Shown here: positions 1-10,731 of the stretch, piece after piece
How the letters are laid out: every line of letters starts with the position of its first letter
Numbering within the stretch: the first letter of the stretch is position 1
NCBI RefSeq assembly: GCF_009729035.1
Contig: NZ_CP045483.1
Coordinates: 766,001-830,000 of the forward strand
Source: Stygiolobus azoricus
Lineage (GTDB): Archaea; Thermoproteota; Thermoprotei_A; Sulfolobales; Sulfolobaceae
DNA: 64,000 nucleotides
Direction of reading: 5' to 3'
The notes under the pieces: generated by a model
The model's database searches: none
Told to the model about the DNA's origin: nothing
What the model saw: the letters and a program-made list of their open reading frames with translations, nothing else
Position numbers and translations under genes: made by a program

Positions 1-369
1 GTTAAAAACTTCTATAGCGTCGAATTTGTAGTTATATACTTTTTCTCCTATTCCTGCCCTAAAGATATCGAAGGGATGGGACGGAAAAATGATGCAGTTG
101 TTTTCTTTACTATAGTCTACCAGTTCCTCAATTTTTATAGGAGGATCAGGAGGAAAATTACAGAGAATAACTACATGTCCGAATTGTGTAGTGACTTCTT
201 GTCCAGGAATTACAGGATATTCTTTAACTCTTCTATATGCTTCTGACGTATCATGGTCTGTTATGGCTATTCCGTTAAGACCTACTTTTAGTGAGTATTT
301 TACCATAACTTCTGGGGAGTATTTTCCATCGCTATAAAAAGTGTGAACGTGGAGGTCTATCTTAATCAT
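1..369 (-). CDS. PHP-domain metal-dependent hydrolase, partial
   Basis: This is the first 123 codons of a gene that runs off the left edge. The N-terminus carries the PHP signature: a HVHT metal-binding motif at residues 7-10 followed by SDGKYSP, then ITDHD at about residue 38, and a later FPSHPFD. PHP proteins are metal-dependent phosphoesterases; the substrate of this one cannot be told. Its ATG overlaps the stop of the aspartate-semialdehyde dehydrogenase gene by four bases (ATGA), so it is probably the last or a later gene of the thrC-lysC-asd operon and translationally coupled to it. The family call is solid; the function is open. Confidence 0.8.
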   Translation of the reverse strand, partial: MIKIDLHVHTFYSDGKYSPEVMVKYSLKVGLNGIAITDHDTSEAYRRVKEYPVIPGQEVTTQFGHVVILCNFPPDPPIKIEELVDYSKENNCIIFPSHPFDIFRAGIGEKVYNYKFDAIEVFN

Positions 370-1418
370 ATATATCCTAGCTCCTTCATGACCTCCACTG
401 TCAGTATCGTTATTCCGGCAGCCCCTCTCACTAGGTTATCACCTAGAACTATTAGTCTTAATACATTATTTTCGTGTCTTATTCTCCCTACAGTGATGGC
501 CATTCCGTTTTCTGCAGATACGTCTAGCATGGGCTGAGGTCTGTCTTCTTCATCTCTAACTATTATTGGTGATTTAGGTGCTGTGGATAAGTTCTTAATT
601 TGAGGTAAAGACTTAAAGTTTCTAAACCGCTGTTTTATCTCCTCTATGTTCACTTTCTCGTTAGTTATTATATTTATTACTCCCATGTGACCTACTCTAG
701 TGGGGACTCTAATTGACGTTACTGAAGTGTCTAACCTAGCTGGGATTATTTGCTGTCCTTCAAATTTTCCGTTAAGTTTTGTGAGTTCTTTTGCAATTTT
801 GTCCTCTTCCCCTTTAATGTAAGGTATTATGTTCCCCTCTATTGCCATGAAGGAAATTCCGTTATAACCAGCCCCGCTTACAGCCTGGAGTGTAGTGATT
901 AATATTTTTGATTTCTCTGCTATATCAAGCAAGGGTTTTATGGGCATGGACATTATAGCTGCGGTACAATTAGGGTTTTTAACAAGTAGTCCTTTCCATC
1001 CTTTTTTCTTTTGCTGTACCTTTAAAAGTTCTAGGTGCTCCCAATTTACCTCGGGGTTAATTAAAGGTACGTCTGGATCCATTCTAAAAGGACTTGCATT
1101 AGAAACAACAATTTTCCCGTTTTTTACTAACTCTAGTTCTATACTCTCTGCTAACTCATTAGGTAGGGCTGAGAGTACTATGTCGACATCTTTGTGGTCC
1201 TCATAATTTGTCGATACTATGGGTAAGTCCTTGACATTTTCCGGTATATCACCTGGCTCAATCCACTTGACTGAGTCCTTATACTTTTTACCTATTTTTG
1301 AGGGAGAAGCACTAACCTTAACTAGTTCCAGATAAGGGTGTTTAGAAAGTAATTTTACCATTTTTTGGCCTACCATTCCGGTTGAGCCGAGTAAGGATAC
1401 TTTTATTTTGTCGACCAT
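366..1418 (-). CDS. asd: Aspartate-semialdehyde dehydrogenase
   Basis: 350 residues, the usual length. It reduces 4-phospho-L-aspartate with NADPH to aspartate semialdehyde, the second step towards threonine, methionine and lysine. The N-terminal Rossmann motif is LGSTGMVGQ, and the catalytic cysteine lies in [12 protein letters not shown] at about residue 150, as in the archaeal/yeast-type enzymes. C-terminal half contains PTRVGHMGV, part of the dimer/active-site region. The start overlaps the end of the aspartate kinase gene by 16 bases, so the two are co-translated. Together with thrC and lysC it forms a compact aspartate-pathway operon. Confidence 0.95.
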   Translation of the reverse strand: MVDKIKVSLLGSTGMVGQKMVKLLSKHPYLELVKVSASPSKIGKKYKDSVKWIEPGDIPENVKDLPIVSTNYEDHKDVDIVLSALPNELAESIELELVKNGKIVVSNASPFRMDPDVPLINPEVNWEHLELLKVQQKKKGWKGLLVKNPNCTAAIMSMPIKPLLDIAEKSKILITTLQAVSGAGYNGISFMAIEGNIIPYIKGEEDKIAKELTKLNGKFEGQQIIPARLDTSVTSIRVPTRVGHMGVINIITNEKVNIEEIKQRFRNFKSLPQIKNLSTAPKSPIIVRDEEDRPQPMLDVSAENGMAITVGRIRHENNVLRLIVLGDNLVRGAAGITILTVEVMKELGYI

Positions 1419-2764
1419 TCTAAAACCACCTCGTGTAGGTCTTTAGCGAGTTGCTCTGATTCTCTCTTATTTGATATAAATGTTATACTGACTCCTTTCA
1501 ACCCTCTAGATATAAAGAGTGGATTAAATGCAGAAGCCCTTGTGAGTACTTTGGATGAGATCTCTTTGTTTCTTAATCCGCATCCTACGATACTTATCGC
1601 GCCTACGTCTTCTACTTCCACTTCTTTTATTAAAGTGTCTAACTGATTTAATCTCTTCATCAGCCTTTCGCTATCTTCATTGTTTATTACTAATTGAATT
1701 ACAGTTTCTGATGCTGGTTGTGAAATCGCAACTATATTTACGTTAGCGTTTTTAACTTCAGTAGTTATTGTAGCAGCGGAACCGATCTTTCCTACGATTC
1801 TAGTACTTTCAATGGTGACAAGCTTTAAGTTATCGTTCATAGTAATTCCTTTTAATAAATCATTAGGTGTACATAACCCTTCTATCACAGTATCTCCTTC
1901 TTCGTAAAGTCCTTCTATAATTACTTTCATATTTGATCCAAATATAGGGTCAAAGGTTCTAGGATGTAATCTCTTAGCTCCTAGTTGTGAAAGTTCGATT
2001 GCTTCTTCAAGGGAGAGTCTTGGAATAGTTATGGCGCTGTTGATCTTTTTGGGGTCCGCTGTCATTATTCCAGGTACTTCAGTAATTAGCCTCACCTCTT
2101 TAGCATTAAGGAGTTTTCCTATGAGGGTTGCGGTATAGTCGCTTCCTCCTCTTCCTATCGTAGTGAACTTATGTGATTTGCTAATGCCTATGAAGCCCGG
2201 TACAACCGTAATTGGTTTGTTTATTTCCTCAAGTTTTTTAGTTAAATAATCTATAGACTCTGGTAATAATACGTTAGCCTCACCGAAATTCTCATCTGTT
2301 ATCAAAGGTGGCTCTGGCAAATATCCAACGTTTAGTTTATTACTATTAAGGTATGCCGAGAGGACAATAACAGCGAGTCTCTCTCCGAAAGATAGTATGT
2401 AGTCTCTTATTTTCGGCGTGACTTCGTCTAATACTCTTATTGACCATGCTACTTTGTAAAGCTCGTCCGCAAGTTTGGAAAGATCCTTAAATGCTCTTTC
2501 AAATTCTATTCCGTCCACAAGTTTTGATAGGAGTCTTATATGTCTATCATAGATATCGCTTATGATGTCCACTGATTTGTCCGTCTGATTTATTGCTTCT
2601 AGGAGTAGGTTTGTAACGTTCTTAATCGCTGATGTTACCACTATGTTCTTATTAAAAGATGAGTCACTCGAATAGTTTCTTATTTTTTCTAGTATTAATT
2701 CGTAATCTTTTTCATCTTTTTGTATTGAACCACCTACTTTTAGCACTCTCATTTTATAATTCAC
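1403..2764 (-). CDS. lysC: Aspartate kinase
   Basis: 453 residues. It phosphorylates L-aspartate, the committed step of the aspartate family. The N-terminus has the kinase motif KVGGS, and the conserved GRGGSDYTA segment lies near residue 205, with [11 protein letters not shown] after it. The last 150 residues read as tandem ACT regulatory domains (for example [20 protein letters not shown]), which in this family bind lysine or threonine and give feedback control. The listed start overlaps thrC by 11 bases; a second ATG four codons later, right before RVLKVGGS, would leave a one-base gap to the thrC stop and is equally plausible. Confidence 0.93.
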   Translation of the reverse strand: MNYKMRVLKVGGSIQKDEKDYELILEKIRNYSSDSSFNKNIVVTSAIKNVTNLLLEAINQTDKSVDIISDIYDRHIRLLSKLVDGIEFERAFKDLSKLADELYKVAWSIRVLDEVTPKIRDYILSFGERLAVIVLSAYLNSNKLNVGYLPEPPLITDENFGEANVLLPESIDYLTKKLEEINKPITVVPGFIGISKSHKFTTIGRGGSDYTATLIGKLLNAKEVRLITEVPGIMTADPKKINSAITIPRLSLEEAIELSQLGAKRLHPRTFDPIFGSNMKVIIEGLYEEGDTVIEGLCTPNDLLKGITMNDNLKLVTIESTRIVGKIGSAATITTEVKNANVNIVAISQPASETVIQLVINNEDSERLMKRLNQLDTLIKEVEVEDVGAISIVGCGLRNKEISSKVLTRASAFNPLFISRGLKGVSITFISNKRESEQLAKDLHEVVLEWSTK

Positions 2765-3950
2765 CTAAAACAACTTTGTCTATATGTTCGGGGTTGACTA
2801 GAATACGCTTAGCTTCAGATTTAGTCATAGCGTCAGGGTCTTTAAGCGCATGTCCCGTCAAGATCATAACTGTTTTATCCTTTGCATCAAGTCTTTTTTC
2901 GTTAATAAGTTTCAGAAAGCCTGCGTAAGCTGCTGCAGATGCTGGTTCTGCTCCTACTCCCTCTCTTCTAGCTAATTGTCTTTGCGCGTCAAGGATCTCA
3001 TTATCGGATACTGAAATAGCGAAGCCATTAGAGCTTTTTATCGCTTTTATAGCTTTCTTCCAATTAACCGGTTTTCCTATTCTTATTGCAGTAGCAACAG
3101 TCTCTGGTGTGTCTACGAACTCTGGTTTGTCCAGCCCTTTTTCAAGGGCTTTTGCTATTGGTGAAGCACCTTCAGCCTGGACTCCTATCATTCTCGGTGT
3201 CTTGTCAATTATCCCTGCGTTCTTTAATTCGTTGAATCCCTTCCATATTGCGTAAATGTTCCCTGCATTTCCTACTGGGACAATTACGTTATCAGGAACT
3301 CCAATATCCTCGTAAATTTCAAATGCTATAGTCTTTTGTCCTTCCAATCTCCACGGGTTAAAGGAATTTAGAGGATAAACTATCTTTAATTCTCTGTATA
3401 GCCTCATAACACTAGACATTGCTATATCAAAACTTCCGTCTATCTCAAGTATTGTTGCTCCGTACAGAATAGATTGGGCTAATTTTCCTAGAGCTACTTT
3501 ACCCCTAGGAAGGACAATATAACTTTTGAGACCTGCTCTACTTGCATAGGCTGCAGCTGAGGCTGCGGTATTCCCTGTTGAAGCTGCTACGACAACTTTG
3601 TATCCTAATGAGAGTGCAGAGCTTATTGCTACCGTCATTCCCCTGTCCTTAAAACTCCCAGTAGGATTAGCTCCTTCAAACTTGAAGTAAGCATTTTCAT
3701 AATTCGTTGACTTTATCAGGGGCGTATTTCCTTCATTCAGTGTAACTATTTTCTTATATTCCCCTGCTATTAATTCCTTATATCTCCACACTCCTTTACC
3801 TTTAAGTGAGGAGAACGAAAAGGACTTAGGAGGCTCTACTACTATTTCTAGTAGTCCTCCACATTTAGGGCAAGTTATAAGGTCTTGCTTTATAGGGTAC
3901 TCTTCCCCGCAGTCTAAACATTTTAAATAGCCATTAATGTTTCCAACAAT
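2754..3950 (-). CDS. thrC: Threonine synthase with N-terminal zinc ribbon; start codon non-canonical
   Basis: PLP enzyme converting O-phosphohomoserine to threonine. The PLP lysine lies in [11 protein letters not shown], with [20 protein letters not shown] and the glycine loop [13 protein letters not shown] following. The first canonical start (GTG at 3791) gives 345 residues beginning WRYKEL, but the same frame stays open for 53 more codons and encodes a zinc ribbon ([12 protein letters not shown] then [13 protein letters not shown]) typical of this family. That extension has no ATG, GTG or TTG; it is closed upstream by TGA at 3954-3956. I therefore place the start at ATT 3950 or GTT 3947, just after a GGTGA. 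First gene of the thrC-lysC-asd-PHP operon. Confidence 0.85.
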   Translation of the reverse strand: MVGNINGYLKCLDCGEEYPIKQDLITCPKCGGLLEIVVEPPKSFSFSSLKGKGVWRYKELIAGEYKKIVTLNEGNTPLIKSTNYENAYFKFEGANPTGSFKDRGMTVAISSALSLGYKVVVAASTGNTAASAAAYASRAGLKSYIVLPRGKVALGKLAQSILYGATILEIDGSFDIAMSSVMRLYRELKIVYPLNSFNPWRLEGQKTIAFEIYEDIGVPDNVIVPVGNAGNIYAIWKGFNELKNAGIIDKTPRMIGVQAEGASPIAKALEKGLDKPEFVDTPETVATAIRIGKPVNWKKAIKAIKSSNGFAISVSDNEILDAQRQLARREGVGAEPASAAAYAGFLKLINEKRLDAKDKTVMILTGHALKDPDAMTKSEAKRILVNPEHIDKVVLGEL

Positions 3951-3984
3951 AACTCACCACTGTACGGTAAAGCTCTTTATTACA

Positions 3985-4003
3985 CTAAATTATAAGCTTT
4001 ATC
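3985..4003. promoter_or_regulatory. Divergent promoters of thrC and the UbiD-type gene
   Basis: On the minus strand TTATAATTTAG (3985-3995) fits a TATA box with a transcription start near 3964, leaving a short leader with GGTGA at 3953-3957 just before the thrC reading frame. On the plus strand CTTTATC (3997-4003) lies about 27 bases before the ATG at 4027, fitting a leaderless transcript of the UbiD-type gene. Positions are by eye. Confidence 0.5.
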
Positions 4004-4026
4004 TTACATCAAAAATATGAGTAATT

Positions 4027-5481
4027 ATGGCTTTTAAGGATCTTAGAGAGTATATTCATTTTCTACGTCAAAAAGGGAAAATTATAGAAATAGATGACGA
4101 AATTTCGCCAGACCTTGAGATCGCTTATATTTCGAGGCAAGCCACATATAGGAGGTTGCCTACACTTTTGTTTAAGCGAGTTAAAGGGTATCCTGATTGG
4201 AAGGTAATAACTAATATGTTCTATTCTATTAATTCGTTTTATGACATCTTTGGAACAGATAAGTTAGAAGAAATAAGCAAGAACTTTATAGAGAATTTTA
4301 TGGGAAATATGCCTATAACTTTAATTGAGAAAATAAAGAGTCTTGCAGAGTTTTCTAAGTTTGGGAAAATTTTACCTAAAAGTAAGAAGCCTGTTTTTGA
4401 GGAAGAAAGTAGGGCTAATCTTTTGTCATTCCCAGCCTTAAAAACATGGCCTAAGGATGGGGGAAAATATTTTACATTTTCAATAGTTATAACAAAAGAC
4501 CCAGAAAGTGAAGTAACTAATTTGAGTGTTTACAGAGTTCAAATAGTTAACGAAAAGGAAGCAATAGTTCACTGGCAAGTTCTAAAGAGGGGAAATATTG
4601 CAGCTCAGAAGTATAAGAGGCTGGGAATTAGGAAAGTTCCTATTGCTATAGTTAACGGTGTAGACCCAGCTATTGCGTTTATAGCATCTTCACCCGTACC
4701 TCCAGGTTTGGACAAGTATTTATTCGCCGGGATTGTTAGAGGTGAGGGAGTTGAGGTTCATGAACTAGATAATGGTATTTTAGTTCCTTCTAATGCAGAA
4801 TCCGTTATTGAGGGTTATGTTGATCTAGACGATATGAGATTAGAGGGACCTTTCGGAGATCATTTGGGTTACTACACCCCTCCGGATTATTTTCCCACAT
4901 TTAAATTAGAAAAGGTTTACTTAAGAGAGAATCCCATATTTCACGCTACTTCTGTGGGTAAACCACCTTTAGAAGATGCGTGGATCGGAAAGGCTGTTGA
5001 AAGATTGTTTTTACCCTTCTTGAGATTAATAGTGCCTGAACTGGTTGATATGAACTTACCAGAATACGGTTTATACACAGGCATAGGCATATTTTCTATA
5101 AAGAAAATGTATCCAGGTCAAGGTAAAAGGGCTATGATGGCTCTATGGGGAACCGGGCAACTGAGTTTACTTAAAATGATTATTATTGTAGATGAAGACG
5201 TAAACGTTCATGATATTAATCAAGTGATGTACGCTATAGCTTCTACTGTAGACCCTAAGAGAGATGTACTATTAATTGATAATGTAATTACGGATTCTCT
5301 AGACCACACAGTACCTAACCCACCTCTAGGAAGTAAAATTGGTATTGATGCAACGAGGAAGTTTAAAGAAGAGGTAGGGAGAGGGTGGCCTGAAGAAGTG
5401 AAGGATGACGAAGAAGTAGTTAAAAGAATGAGTACTTTACTGAGCAAAATAGTTAAAGCTCATGATCTTCTCTCAAAGTGA
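4027..5481 (+). CDS. UbiD-family prenylated-FMN decarboxylase
   Basis: 484 residues, normal for the UbiD family. The N-terminal [32 protein letters not shown] is the family hallmark, and the central [18 protein letters not shown] carries the conserved loop with the E(x)nR-type acidic residues that sit over prenylated FMN. UbiD enzymes (de)carboxylate aromatic or unsaturated acids; in archaea the best-supported role of one paralog is in quinone or isoprenoid metabolism, but substrate cannot be read from sequence. No UbiX flavin prenyltransferase is adjacent. Single gene, divergent from thrC, apparently leaderless. Its last 29 bases overlap the end of the small minus-strand gene. Confidence 0.88.
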   Translation: MAFKDLREYIHFLRQKGKIIEIDDEISPDLEIAYISRQATYRRLPTLLFKRVKGYPDWKVITNMFYSINSFYDIFGTDKLEEISKNFIENFMGNMPITLIEKIKSLAEFSKFGKILPKSKKPVFEEESRANLLSFPALKTWPKDGGKYFTFSIVITKDPESEVTNLSVYRVQIVNEKEAIVHWQVLKRGNIAAQKYKRLGIRKVPIAIVNGVDPAIAFIASSPVPPGLDKYLFAGIVRGEGVEVHELDNGILVPSNAESVIEGYVDLDDMRLEGPFGDHLGYYTPPDYFPTFKLEKVYLRENPIFHATSVGKPPLEDAWIGKAVERLFLPFLRLIVPELVDMNLPEYGLYTGIGIFSIKKMYPGQGKRAMMALWGTGQLSLLKMIIIVDEDVNVHDINQVMYAIASTVDPKRDVLLIDNVITDSLDHTVPNPPLGSKIGIDATRKFKEEVGRGWPEEVKDDEEVVKRMSTLLSKIVKAHDLLSK

Positions 5482-5740
5482 CTTCATTTTCCAGATCCTT
5501 ATATACAATGCTGACTTTCTTTACATTATCTATAGTTGCGTTAATTTCAACTTTTTCGTTCTCTTTAAGTTCTTTATTTATAAAAATTTCGTCATGAAGC
5601 ATTTTAGGTACTCTTTCTTGGTCATACGTAAGGGTAGATACTTCATAGGTCACTAGAATGAGCCTTAGTAATACTTTTTTAGGTGTAGTGTTTAGTATGA
5701 TTATTTTGTTTGCGTCTTTCTTAACCGAAAAAACGTTCAT
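5453..5740 (-). CDS. Small protein of unknown function, divergent from CdvB paralog
   Basis: 95 residues starting [13 protein letters not shown] do not recognise the family. The protein alternates hydrophobic and charged residues in a beta-rich pattern ([45 protein letters not shown]) and has no membrane segment or cysteine motif. A longer frame reaches 5902, but the ATG at 5740 is preferred because a TATA-like TTATAATA (about 5763-5771 on the complement) lies about 28 bases upstream, giving a leaderless message, and because the longer form would run under the CdvB paralog. It overlaps the 3' end of the UbiD-type gene by 29 bases, tail to tail. Confidence 0.6.
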   Translation of the reverse strand: MNVFSVKKDANKIIILNTTPKKVLLRLILVTYEVSTLTYDQERVPKMLHDEIFINKELKENEKVEINATIDNVKKVSIVYKDLENEVTLREDHEL

Positions 5741-5819
5741 TGGTTTATTTAATACAATTGAGGTATTATAAGTCCGAGTATTTAAACAGCTGAGTATAAC
5801 TAGACTTAATTTGAGAAAA

Positions 5820-6479
5820 ATGGCTGGTGTAAACGATTTCATAAAGAACTGGAACGGCAAACAAGAACCCACGTTAGCTGAAAAGTTAAAAACCGCATTC
5901 AAGCCTCAACAACCATTACGTTACAAGCTTGTAATGGCTGATTATAGGCTTAAGACTACAATTAGCAGACTAGATGTTTACATATCGAAACTTCAGGAAA
6001 GGGATAGGTCGTTATTTGAGAAAGTAGTAGAAGCTCAGATGTCTAAAGATAATATGAGGGCTGCAATGTATGCTAACGAGATAGCTGAAATAAGGAAGAT
6101 CACAAAGCAGTTGCTAGCTACGCAAATAGCTCTGGAGCAAGTGCAGTTAAGGCTAGAGACCGTAACCGAGTTGGGTGACGTATTTAATTCACTGGTACCG
6201 GTTGTTGGTGTAATAAGGGAATTAAGGTATGCTATGAAAGGAGTAATGCCAGAACTTTCTGTTGAGCTTGCCGATCTAGAAGAGGGATTACAAGAGATTG
6301 TAATAGAAGCTGGAGAGTTCAGCGGTACTGGAGTTGACTTCACTTCAACATCGCCTGAGGCGAGAAAGATTCTTGAGGAAGCCACTATGGTTGCTGAGCA
6401 GAGGATGAAGGAGAAGTTCCCATCTCTACCATCATTTGTTACATCTGTAGCACAGAAATCCAATGAAGACCACAAATGA
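5820..6479 (+). CDS. cdvB2: ESCRT-III (Snf7-like) cell division protein, CdvB1/CdvB2-type paralog
   Basis: 219 residues. It shares the ESCRT-III core with CdvB at 54980: basic helices, then a stretch matching [34 protein letters not shown] and a long amphipathic helix. It stops after the core: there is no proline-rich MIM2 motif and no C-terminal winged helix as in CdvB, the pattern of the short paralogs CdvB1 and CdvB2. In Sulfolobus these form rings during constriction and are removed by CdvC. The choice of CdvB2 over CdvB1 is an inference. ATG 5820 is preferred over the in-frame TTG at 5811; a TATA-like GTATTTAAAC lies at 5778-5787. Confidence 0.85.
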   Translation: MAGVNDFIKNWNGKQEPTLAEKLKTAFKPQQPLRYKLVMADYRLKTTISRLDVYISKLQERDRSLFEKVVEAQMSKDNMRAAMYANEIAEIRKITKQLLATQIALEQVQLRLETVTELGDVFNSLVPVVGVIRELRYAMKGVMPELSVELADLEEGLQEIVIEAGEFSGTGVDFTSTSPEARKILEEATMVAEQRMKEKFPSLPSFVTSVAQKSNEDHK

Positions 6480-6548
6480 AAAATTAAATTGATATTGAGA
6501 TTTTTTCAAGGGTCAATAACATTTTTTAATGTATAAGTAAATATTTTA

Positions 6549-8942
6549 ATGGGGAATATTGTGACTTCTTCCGTTATTGAAGGAGACCTTATCCTCGATC
6601 TTAAATCCATAAGGAAAGACATGCTTTCTGTAGCCGGAGGTAAGGGGGCTAATTTAGGTGAATTAATTGCTTTTGGTATAAGGGTACCACCTGGCTTTGT
6701 GATAACGTCAAATGCATATAAGTACTTTATAGAATATAATAACTTAAAGGAAAAGATTAAAGAAGTATTGGAAAAAGAGTCAGATGAGGAGAGTGCAAGT
6801 GAAAAGATTAGGTCTTTGATCTTGTCAGCATCAGTGCCTAAGGACTTAGAGGAATCAATATACAAGGGTTATGACTCATTGTCTAAGATGGTGGGGAAAG
6901 AAGTCTTAGTTGCAGTTAGGTCATCAGCTACTGCTGAAGACATAGCGGAGGCTAGTTTTGCAGGACAACAAGACACATATTTAAATGTTTCACGTTCAGA
7001 ACTGATAGAAGCTGTAAAAAAAGTATGGGCAAGTTTATATACAGCAAGAGCAATATCATATAGAAAAGCAAAGAATATTGATCAATTAAATATATCTATG
7101 GCTGTAGTAGTACAAAAAATGGTTAATTCCAGGTCTGCAGGTGTAATGTTTACTTTACATCCTTCCACTGGTGATAGGAACTATATTGTTATTGAGTCCA
7201 GTTGGGGACTCGGAGAATCTGTAGTAGGAGGAAAAGTTACTCCTGATGAAGTCGTAATTGAGAAGTCCAGTCTAAAGATAGTTGAGAGGAGACTTTCCCA
7301 TAAAACCTCTAAGATAATTTACGATCCGGTCGCCCGTAAGAATAAGACAGTGCAACTAACCGGTGAGGAAGCCGATACGATGTCCATAAACGACGAAGAA
7401 GCGATAGAGTTGGCCAAACTTGCATTAAAGATTGAGGAGCACTATGGGAGACCGATGGATATAGAATGGGCAATTGATTCAGACCTGAAGTTTCCTGATA
7501 ATGTGTTTATAGTTCAAGCTAGGCCAGAGACCTATTGGAGTAATAAAGGTAAAGAAGAGCAGAAAGAAAAGAAGTCAAGCGGTTCTGGTAGAATACTCAC
7601 TAAAGGAATACCGGCTAGCCCAGGCATTGCTGTAGGTAAAGCAAGAGTTCTACTTGATCTTAAAGATGCAAAGAACTTCCAACAAGGTGAGATATTAGTT
7701 ACTAAGATGACAGACCCTGATTGGGTTCCTATCATGAAGATGGCATCTGCAATAGTTACTGATGAAGGCGGAAGGACTAGTCATGCAGCAATAGTCTCCA
7801 GAGAGTTAGGTATTCCCGCTGTAGTAGGAACTGGTAACGCTACTAAAGTCATACAAGACGGGCAAGAAATAACTGTTGACGCAACTAGAGGAATTATTTA
7901 TGAAGGTAAAGTGGTTCAAGAGGAGGGAGGAAAGTCTTCTGCTCAAACTGTTACTCCTCAAGCTTCTGTTTCAGGAATCTCACGTGAAGTACTATTAAGC
8001 CTATATCCAGTAACTGCCACTAAAATCTATATGAACTTAGGACAGCCTGATGTAATAAACAAGTATTTAGATCTTCCGTTTGACGGTATAGGATTAATGA
8101 GGATTGAGTTCATAGTCAGTGAGTGGATTAAGTATCATCCGCTTTACTTAATAAAGATAGGTAAACCTGAGGAGTTTGTGAACAAACTTGCTGAAGGAAT
8201 ATCAATGGTCGCTTCAGCAATTTATCCTAGACCAGTAGTAGTAAGGTTCTCTGATTTCAAGTCCAATGAGTATAAGAGCTTGCAAGGCGGAACCGAATTT
8301 GAGCCAGACGAGAGAAACCCAATGATAGGTTGGAGAGGAGTATCACGTTACATCAGTAAGCAATACGAGCCAGCGTTCAGGTTAGAGGTAAAGGCAATTC
8401 TAAAGGTTAGAGAGGAAATGGGATTGAGTAACGTTTGGGTCATGTTCCCGTTTGTCAGAACTACATGGGAGCTTAATAAAGCAATTAAAATTATGGAGGA
8501 AGAGGGGCTTAGGAGAAGTTCTGATTTCAAAGTTTGGATTATGGCTGAGGTTCCATCAGTAGTTGTTCTAGCAGATGAATTCTCTAAGATAGTCGACGGA
8601 TTCAGTATTGGTAGTAATGACCTTGCACAACTCACGCTGGGAGTAGATAGAGACTCAGACCTACTTGCGAGAATGGGATATTATGATGAAAGAGATCCAG
8701 CAGTGCTCGAGTCTATAAGGAGGTTAATAAGGACTGCCCATAAGTATGGTAAGACAGTTTCAATATGTGGTCAGGCACCTAGTGTATATCCCGAAGTTGT
8801 AGAATTCCTCGTAAAGGAAGGGATAGATAGTATAAGCGTTAACCCAGACGCTGTGATCACTACCAGGCGTTGGGTAGCCTCTGTAGAGCAAAAAATACTG
8901 CTTCAAGGACTAAGAAATAATAATCATGAAGATAAAGAATGA
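6549..8942 (+). CDS. ppsA: Phosphoenolpyruvate synthase
   Basis: 797 residues, full length. It makes PEP from pyruvate and ATP with release of AMP and phosphate, the entry to gluconeogenesis. Domains in order: ATP-grasp nucleotide domain ([11 protein letters not shown] near the start, [24 protein letters not shown] at about 120), swivelling phosphohistidine domain with the catalytic His in [17 protein letters not shown] near residue 413, and the C-terminal PEP-binding barrel with GIGLMRIEF, the [18 protein letters not shown] motif and the proton-donor cysteine in [10 protein letters not shown] weak TATA-like element lies just upstream; the message is probably leaderless or nearly so. Single gene between the CdvB paralog and a minus-strand pair. 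Confidence 0.97.
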   Translation: MGNIVTSSVIEGDLILDLKSIRKDMLSVAGGKGANLGELIAFGIRVPPGFVITSNAYKYFIEYNNLKEKIKEVLEKESDEESASEKIRSLILSASVPKDLEESIYKGYDSLSKMVGKEVLVAVRSSATAEDIAEASFAGQQDTYLNVSRSELIEAVKKVWASLYTARAISYRKAKNIDQLNISMAVVVQKMVNSRSAGVMFTLHPSTGDRNYIVIESSWGLGESVVGGKVTPDEVVIEKSSLKIVERRLSHKTSKIIYDPVARKNKTVQLTGEEADTMSINDEEAIELAKLALKIEEHYGRPMDIEWAIDSDLKFPDNVFIVQARPETYWSNKGKEEQKEKKSSGSGRILTKGIPASPGIAVGKARVLLDLKDAKNFQQGEILVTKMTDPDWVPIMKMASAIVTDEGGRTSHAAIVSRELGIPAVVGTGNATKVIQDGQEITVDATRGIIYEGKVVQEEGGKSSAQTVTPQASVSGISREVLLSLYPVTATKIYMNLGQPDVINKYLDLPFDGIGLMRIEFIVSEWIKYHPLYLIKIGKPEEFVNKLAEGISMVASAIYPRPVVVRFSDFKSNEYKSLQGGTEFEPDERNPMIGWRGVSRYISKQYEPAFRLEVKAILKVREEMGLSNVWVMFPFVRTTWELNKAIKIMEEEGLRRSSDFKVWIMAEVPSVVVLADEFSKIVDGFSIGSNDLAQLTLGVDRDSDLLARMGYYDERDPAVLESIRRLIRTAHKYGKTVSICGQAPSVYPEVVEFLVKEGIDSISVNPDAVITTRRWVASVEQKILLQGLRNNNHEDKE

Positions 8943-8957
8943 TTTTTATCCTTTAGA

Positions 8958-9281
8958 TCATTTTAAATAGATTTCCCTTTTCCCCTTCTGGTTTAATATC
9001 GAGTCCCAACACTCTTTGCAATATCTTCTAGCTCCGTCAAAATATTCTGTACATGATTGGCATATTATTCTTCCGCAATTCTCGCACTTTCCTATTGACA
9101 AGTTCCTTCTACAAATTTGGCAGAGGCTCATTTCACATACTTTACATATGCCTTGAGTGATTACAAAATCTTCTAAACATACTTTTCTCCTACAAATTTT
9201 GCAAACAAAAAGTTGTGAATTTTCTTCACAAATTTCACATTTCCAAAAATCTCTTAAACCATCTGTAAGCTTCTTCATCAT
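8958..9281 (-). CDS. Small cysteine-rich zinc-binding protein
   Basis: About 107 residues with some seven CxxC-type pairs: [49 protein letters not shown] and YCKECW. The spacing recalls cross-braced B-box or RING-like zinc folds, but no catalytic role can be claimed. The frame is open to 9329; ATG-ATG at 9281/9278 is preferred, which still overlaps the end of the inositol-phosphate synthase gene by about 45 bases, so it is likely translated from the same message. Function unknown; possibly a protein- or nucleic-acid-binding adaptor. Confidence 0.65.
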   Translation of the reverse strand: MMKKLTDGLRDFWKCEICEENSQLFVCKICRRKVCLEDFVITQGICKVCEMSLCQICRRNLSIGKCENCGRIICQSCTEYFDGARRYCKECWDSILNQKGKREIYLK

Positions 9282-10311
9282 CTTTCGCCTGGACAGGCGG
9301 ATGTTTGAAGTAAAATGCTGATAATTCAATTAGAGGTCCGCTTATCTTCCTATCCAACGCTACTTTAACACCCCTTATCACGTCTACTAACACCGCAGCG
9401 CAGTTAGATTTATCGTCGACTTCTAATGAAGCCTCTATTTTTATTGGCATCCCAGCAAAGCCAGAGCCCTTAACGTAAATATAGGCTACTTTAGTATTTC
9501 CTAAGAAAGGAATATAGTCTGACGGACCAATCCTGATTTTACCTTCTTTCTCTAGATAATCGTTCTCTAAAGTGCTTGTTACAGCTTTGGTTTTGCTAAC
9601 CCTTTTAGAATATAACCTTTCTTCTGTTTTCATGTTTAGGAAGTCTGTGTTTCCTCCTACATTAAGCTGGTAGGTCTCGTCTACCTTAACTCCCCTGAGT
9701 CTGAACAAAGATGTGAGTGTTCTGTGAAGGATTGTAGCACCTATTTGACCCTTAACATCATCACCAGCTATAGGAAGTCCCCTTTCTTTAAACAGTCTGG
9801 GAAATTCTCCGGTAGGATCGCTTGCTATAAAAACGGGAATCGCGTTAATGAAGGCTACTCCTGCCTCTAAAGCAGCCCTAGCATAAGTTCTGCTTGCTAT
9901 CTCACTACCTACCGGTAACATATTTACAAGGATCTCGGCTTTACTATTCTTGAGTTCTTGTACTACATCCTCTATCTTTCCGTCCATTACGGGGTTAAAA
10001 ACGTCAATCATATGAGGAGCTACTCCGTCAAATATGGGTCCTTTAGAAACTTTTACGCCTTTTTTGGGCATTTCGACAATTTTAGGGGTTATATTAGGTT
10101 TCTCGAAGATAGCTTCACTTATATCCTTTCCTATTTTGTTTTTTGATATGTCGAATGCTGCAACTATCTCTATGTCGGTTACTTTATATCCTCCTATTAG
10201 TGGTGTGATTAACCCCTCGTAATAACCCTCTCCTTTCTGTTTATAATATTCTATTCCTTGTATAAGCATTGAGGCACAATTTCCTAGTCCAGCTATTGCT
10301 ACTTTAATCAT
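9235..10311 (-). CDS. ino1: myo-Inositol-1-phosphate synthase
   Basis: 358 residues. It converts glucose 6-phosphate to inositol 1-phosphate with bound NAD; in Sulfolobales the product supplies inositol headgroups of the tetraether lipids. The N-terminus is the NAD-binding [18 protein letters not shown] of archaeal and actinobacterial MIPS, followed by [15 protein letters not shown] and [10 protein letters not shown] in the catalytic domain, and a [15 protein letters not shown] motif near the C-terminus. A TATA-like element (TATATTTTA on the complement, about 10338-10349) sits some 30 bases before the ATG. The following zinc-protein gene overlaps its 3' end. Confidence 0.93.
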   Translation of the reverse strand: MIKVAIAGLGNCASMLIQGIEYYKQKGEGYYEGLITPLIGGYKVTDIEIVAAFDISKNKIGKDISEAIFEKPNITPKIVEMPKKGVKVSKGPIFDGVAPHMIDVFNPVMDGKIEDVVQELKNSKAEILVNMLPVGSEIASRTYARAALEAGVAFINAIPVFIASDPTGEFPRLFKERGLPIAGDDVKGQIGATILHRTLTSLFRLRGVKVDETYQLNVGGNTDFLNMKTEERLYSKRVSKTKAVTSTLENDYLEKEGKIRIGPSDYIPFLGNTKVAYIYVKGSGFAGMPIKIEASLEVDDKSNCAAVLVDVIRGVKVALDRKISGPLIELSAFYFKHPPVQAKDDEEAYRWFKRFLEM

Positions 10312-10337
10312 TGATTTTAAAATGAGAGGAGATGGAT

Positions 10338-10349
10338 TAAAATATATTG
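10338..10349 (-). promoter_or_regulatory. TATA-like element of inositol-phosphate synthase
   Basis: The complement reads CAATATATTTTA, about 27-38 bases before the ATG at 10311, which fits the usual Sulfolobus TATA-to-start distance for a leaderless or very short-leader message. Called by eye. Confidence 0.45.
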
Positions 10350-10407
10350 TGATGATAAGGAGAAATCGGATAGGTGAAGAAGTGGAGCGACACTGAGGTT
10401 GAGATTC

Positions 10408-10680
10408 ATGTTAAAAAGAATGTATGTAAGGGTGTACGGCATAGTTCAGGGGGTTGGTTTTCGGCGTTTTGTTCAAATTCACGCGGTAAGACTGGGGGTA
10501 AAAGGTTATGCTAAAAATCTGCCAGACGGAAGTGTAGAGATAGTAGGAGAGGGTCACGAAGAAGCTCTTCAGAAACTCTTAGACCAGATAAGACGAGGAC
10601 CTCCTCTTGCAAAGGTAGAGAATGTGGACGTAAGGTTTGATGAGTATAAAGGTGAGTTCGACACGTTTGATACCTATTAA
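10408..10680 (+). CDS. acyP: Acylphosphatase
   Basis: About 90 residues. Small enzyme that hydrolyses acyl phosphates such as carbamoyl or 1,3-bisphosphoglycerate phosphates. The signature [18 protein letters not shown] contains the phosphate-binding loop and catalytic arginine, and the catalytic asparagine is in [17 protein letters not shown]. The frame is open to a TTG at 10399, but a GAGGT ribosome site at 10395-10399 sits eight bases before the ATG at 10408, so that start is preferred. Stands alone between the divergent inositol gene and the trp operon. Confidence 0.93.
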   Translation: MLKRMYVRVYGIVQGVGFRRFVQIHAVRLGVKGYAKNLPDGSVEIVGEGHEEALQKLLDQIRRGPPLAKVENVDVRFDEYKGEFDTFDTY

Positions 10681-10731
10681 AATTTTTAAATGTGGTAAGC
10701 TTTTATTGTATAAGGTGTTTTTGTTGCACCA

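Noticed and set aside
6035-6475. 146-codon minus-strand frame opposite the CdvB paralog.
   Set aside because: Shadow of the conserved ESCRT-III gene; serine-rich low-complexity product typical of antisense frames.
10712-10731. GGTG...CACC inverted pair just before the trpB start, as a possible regulatory hairpin.
   Set aside because: Only four bases per arm; too weak to claim attenuation.
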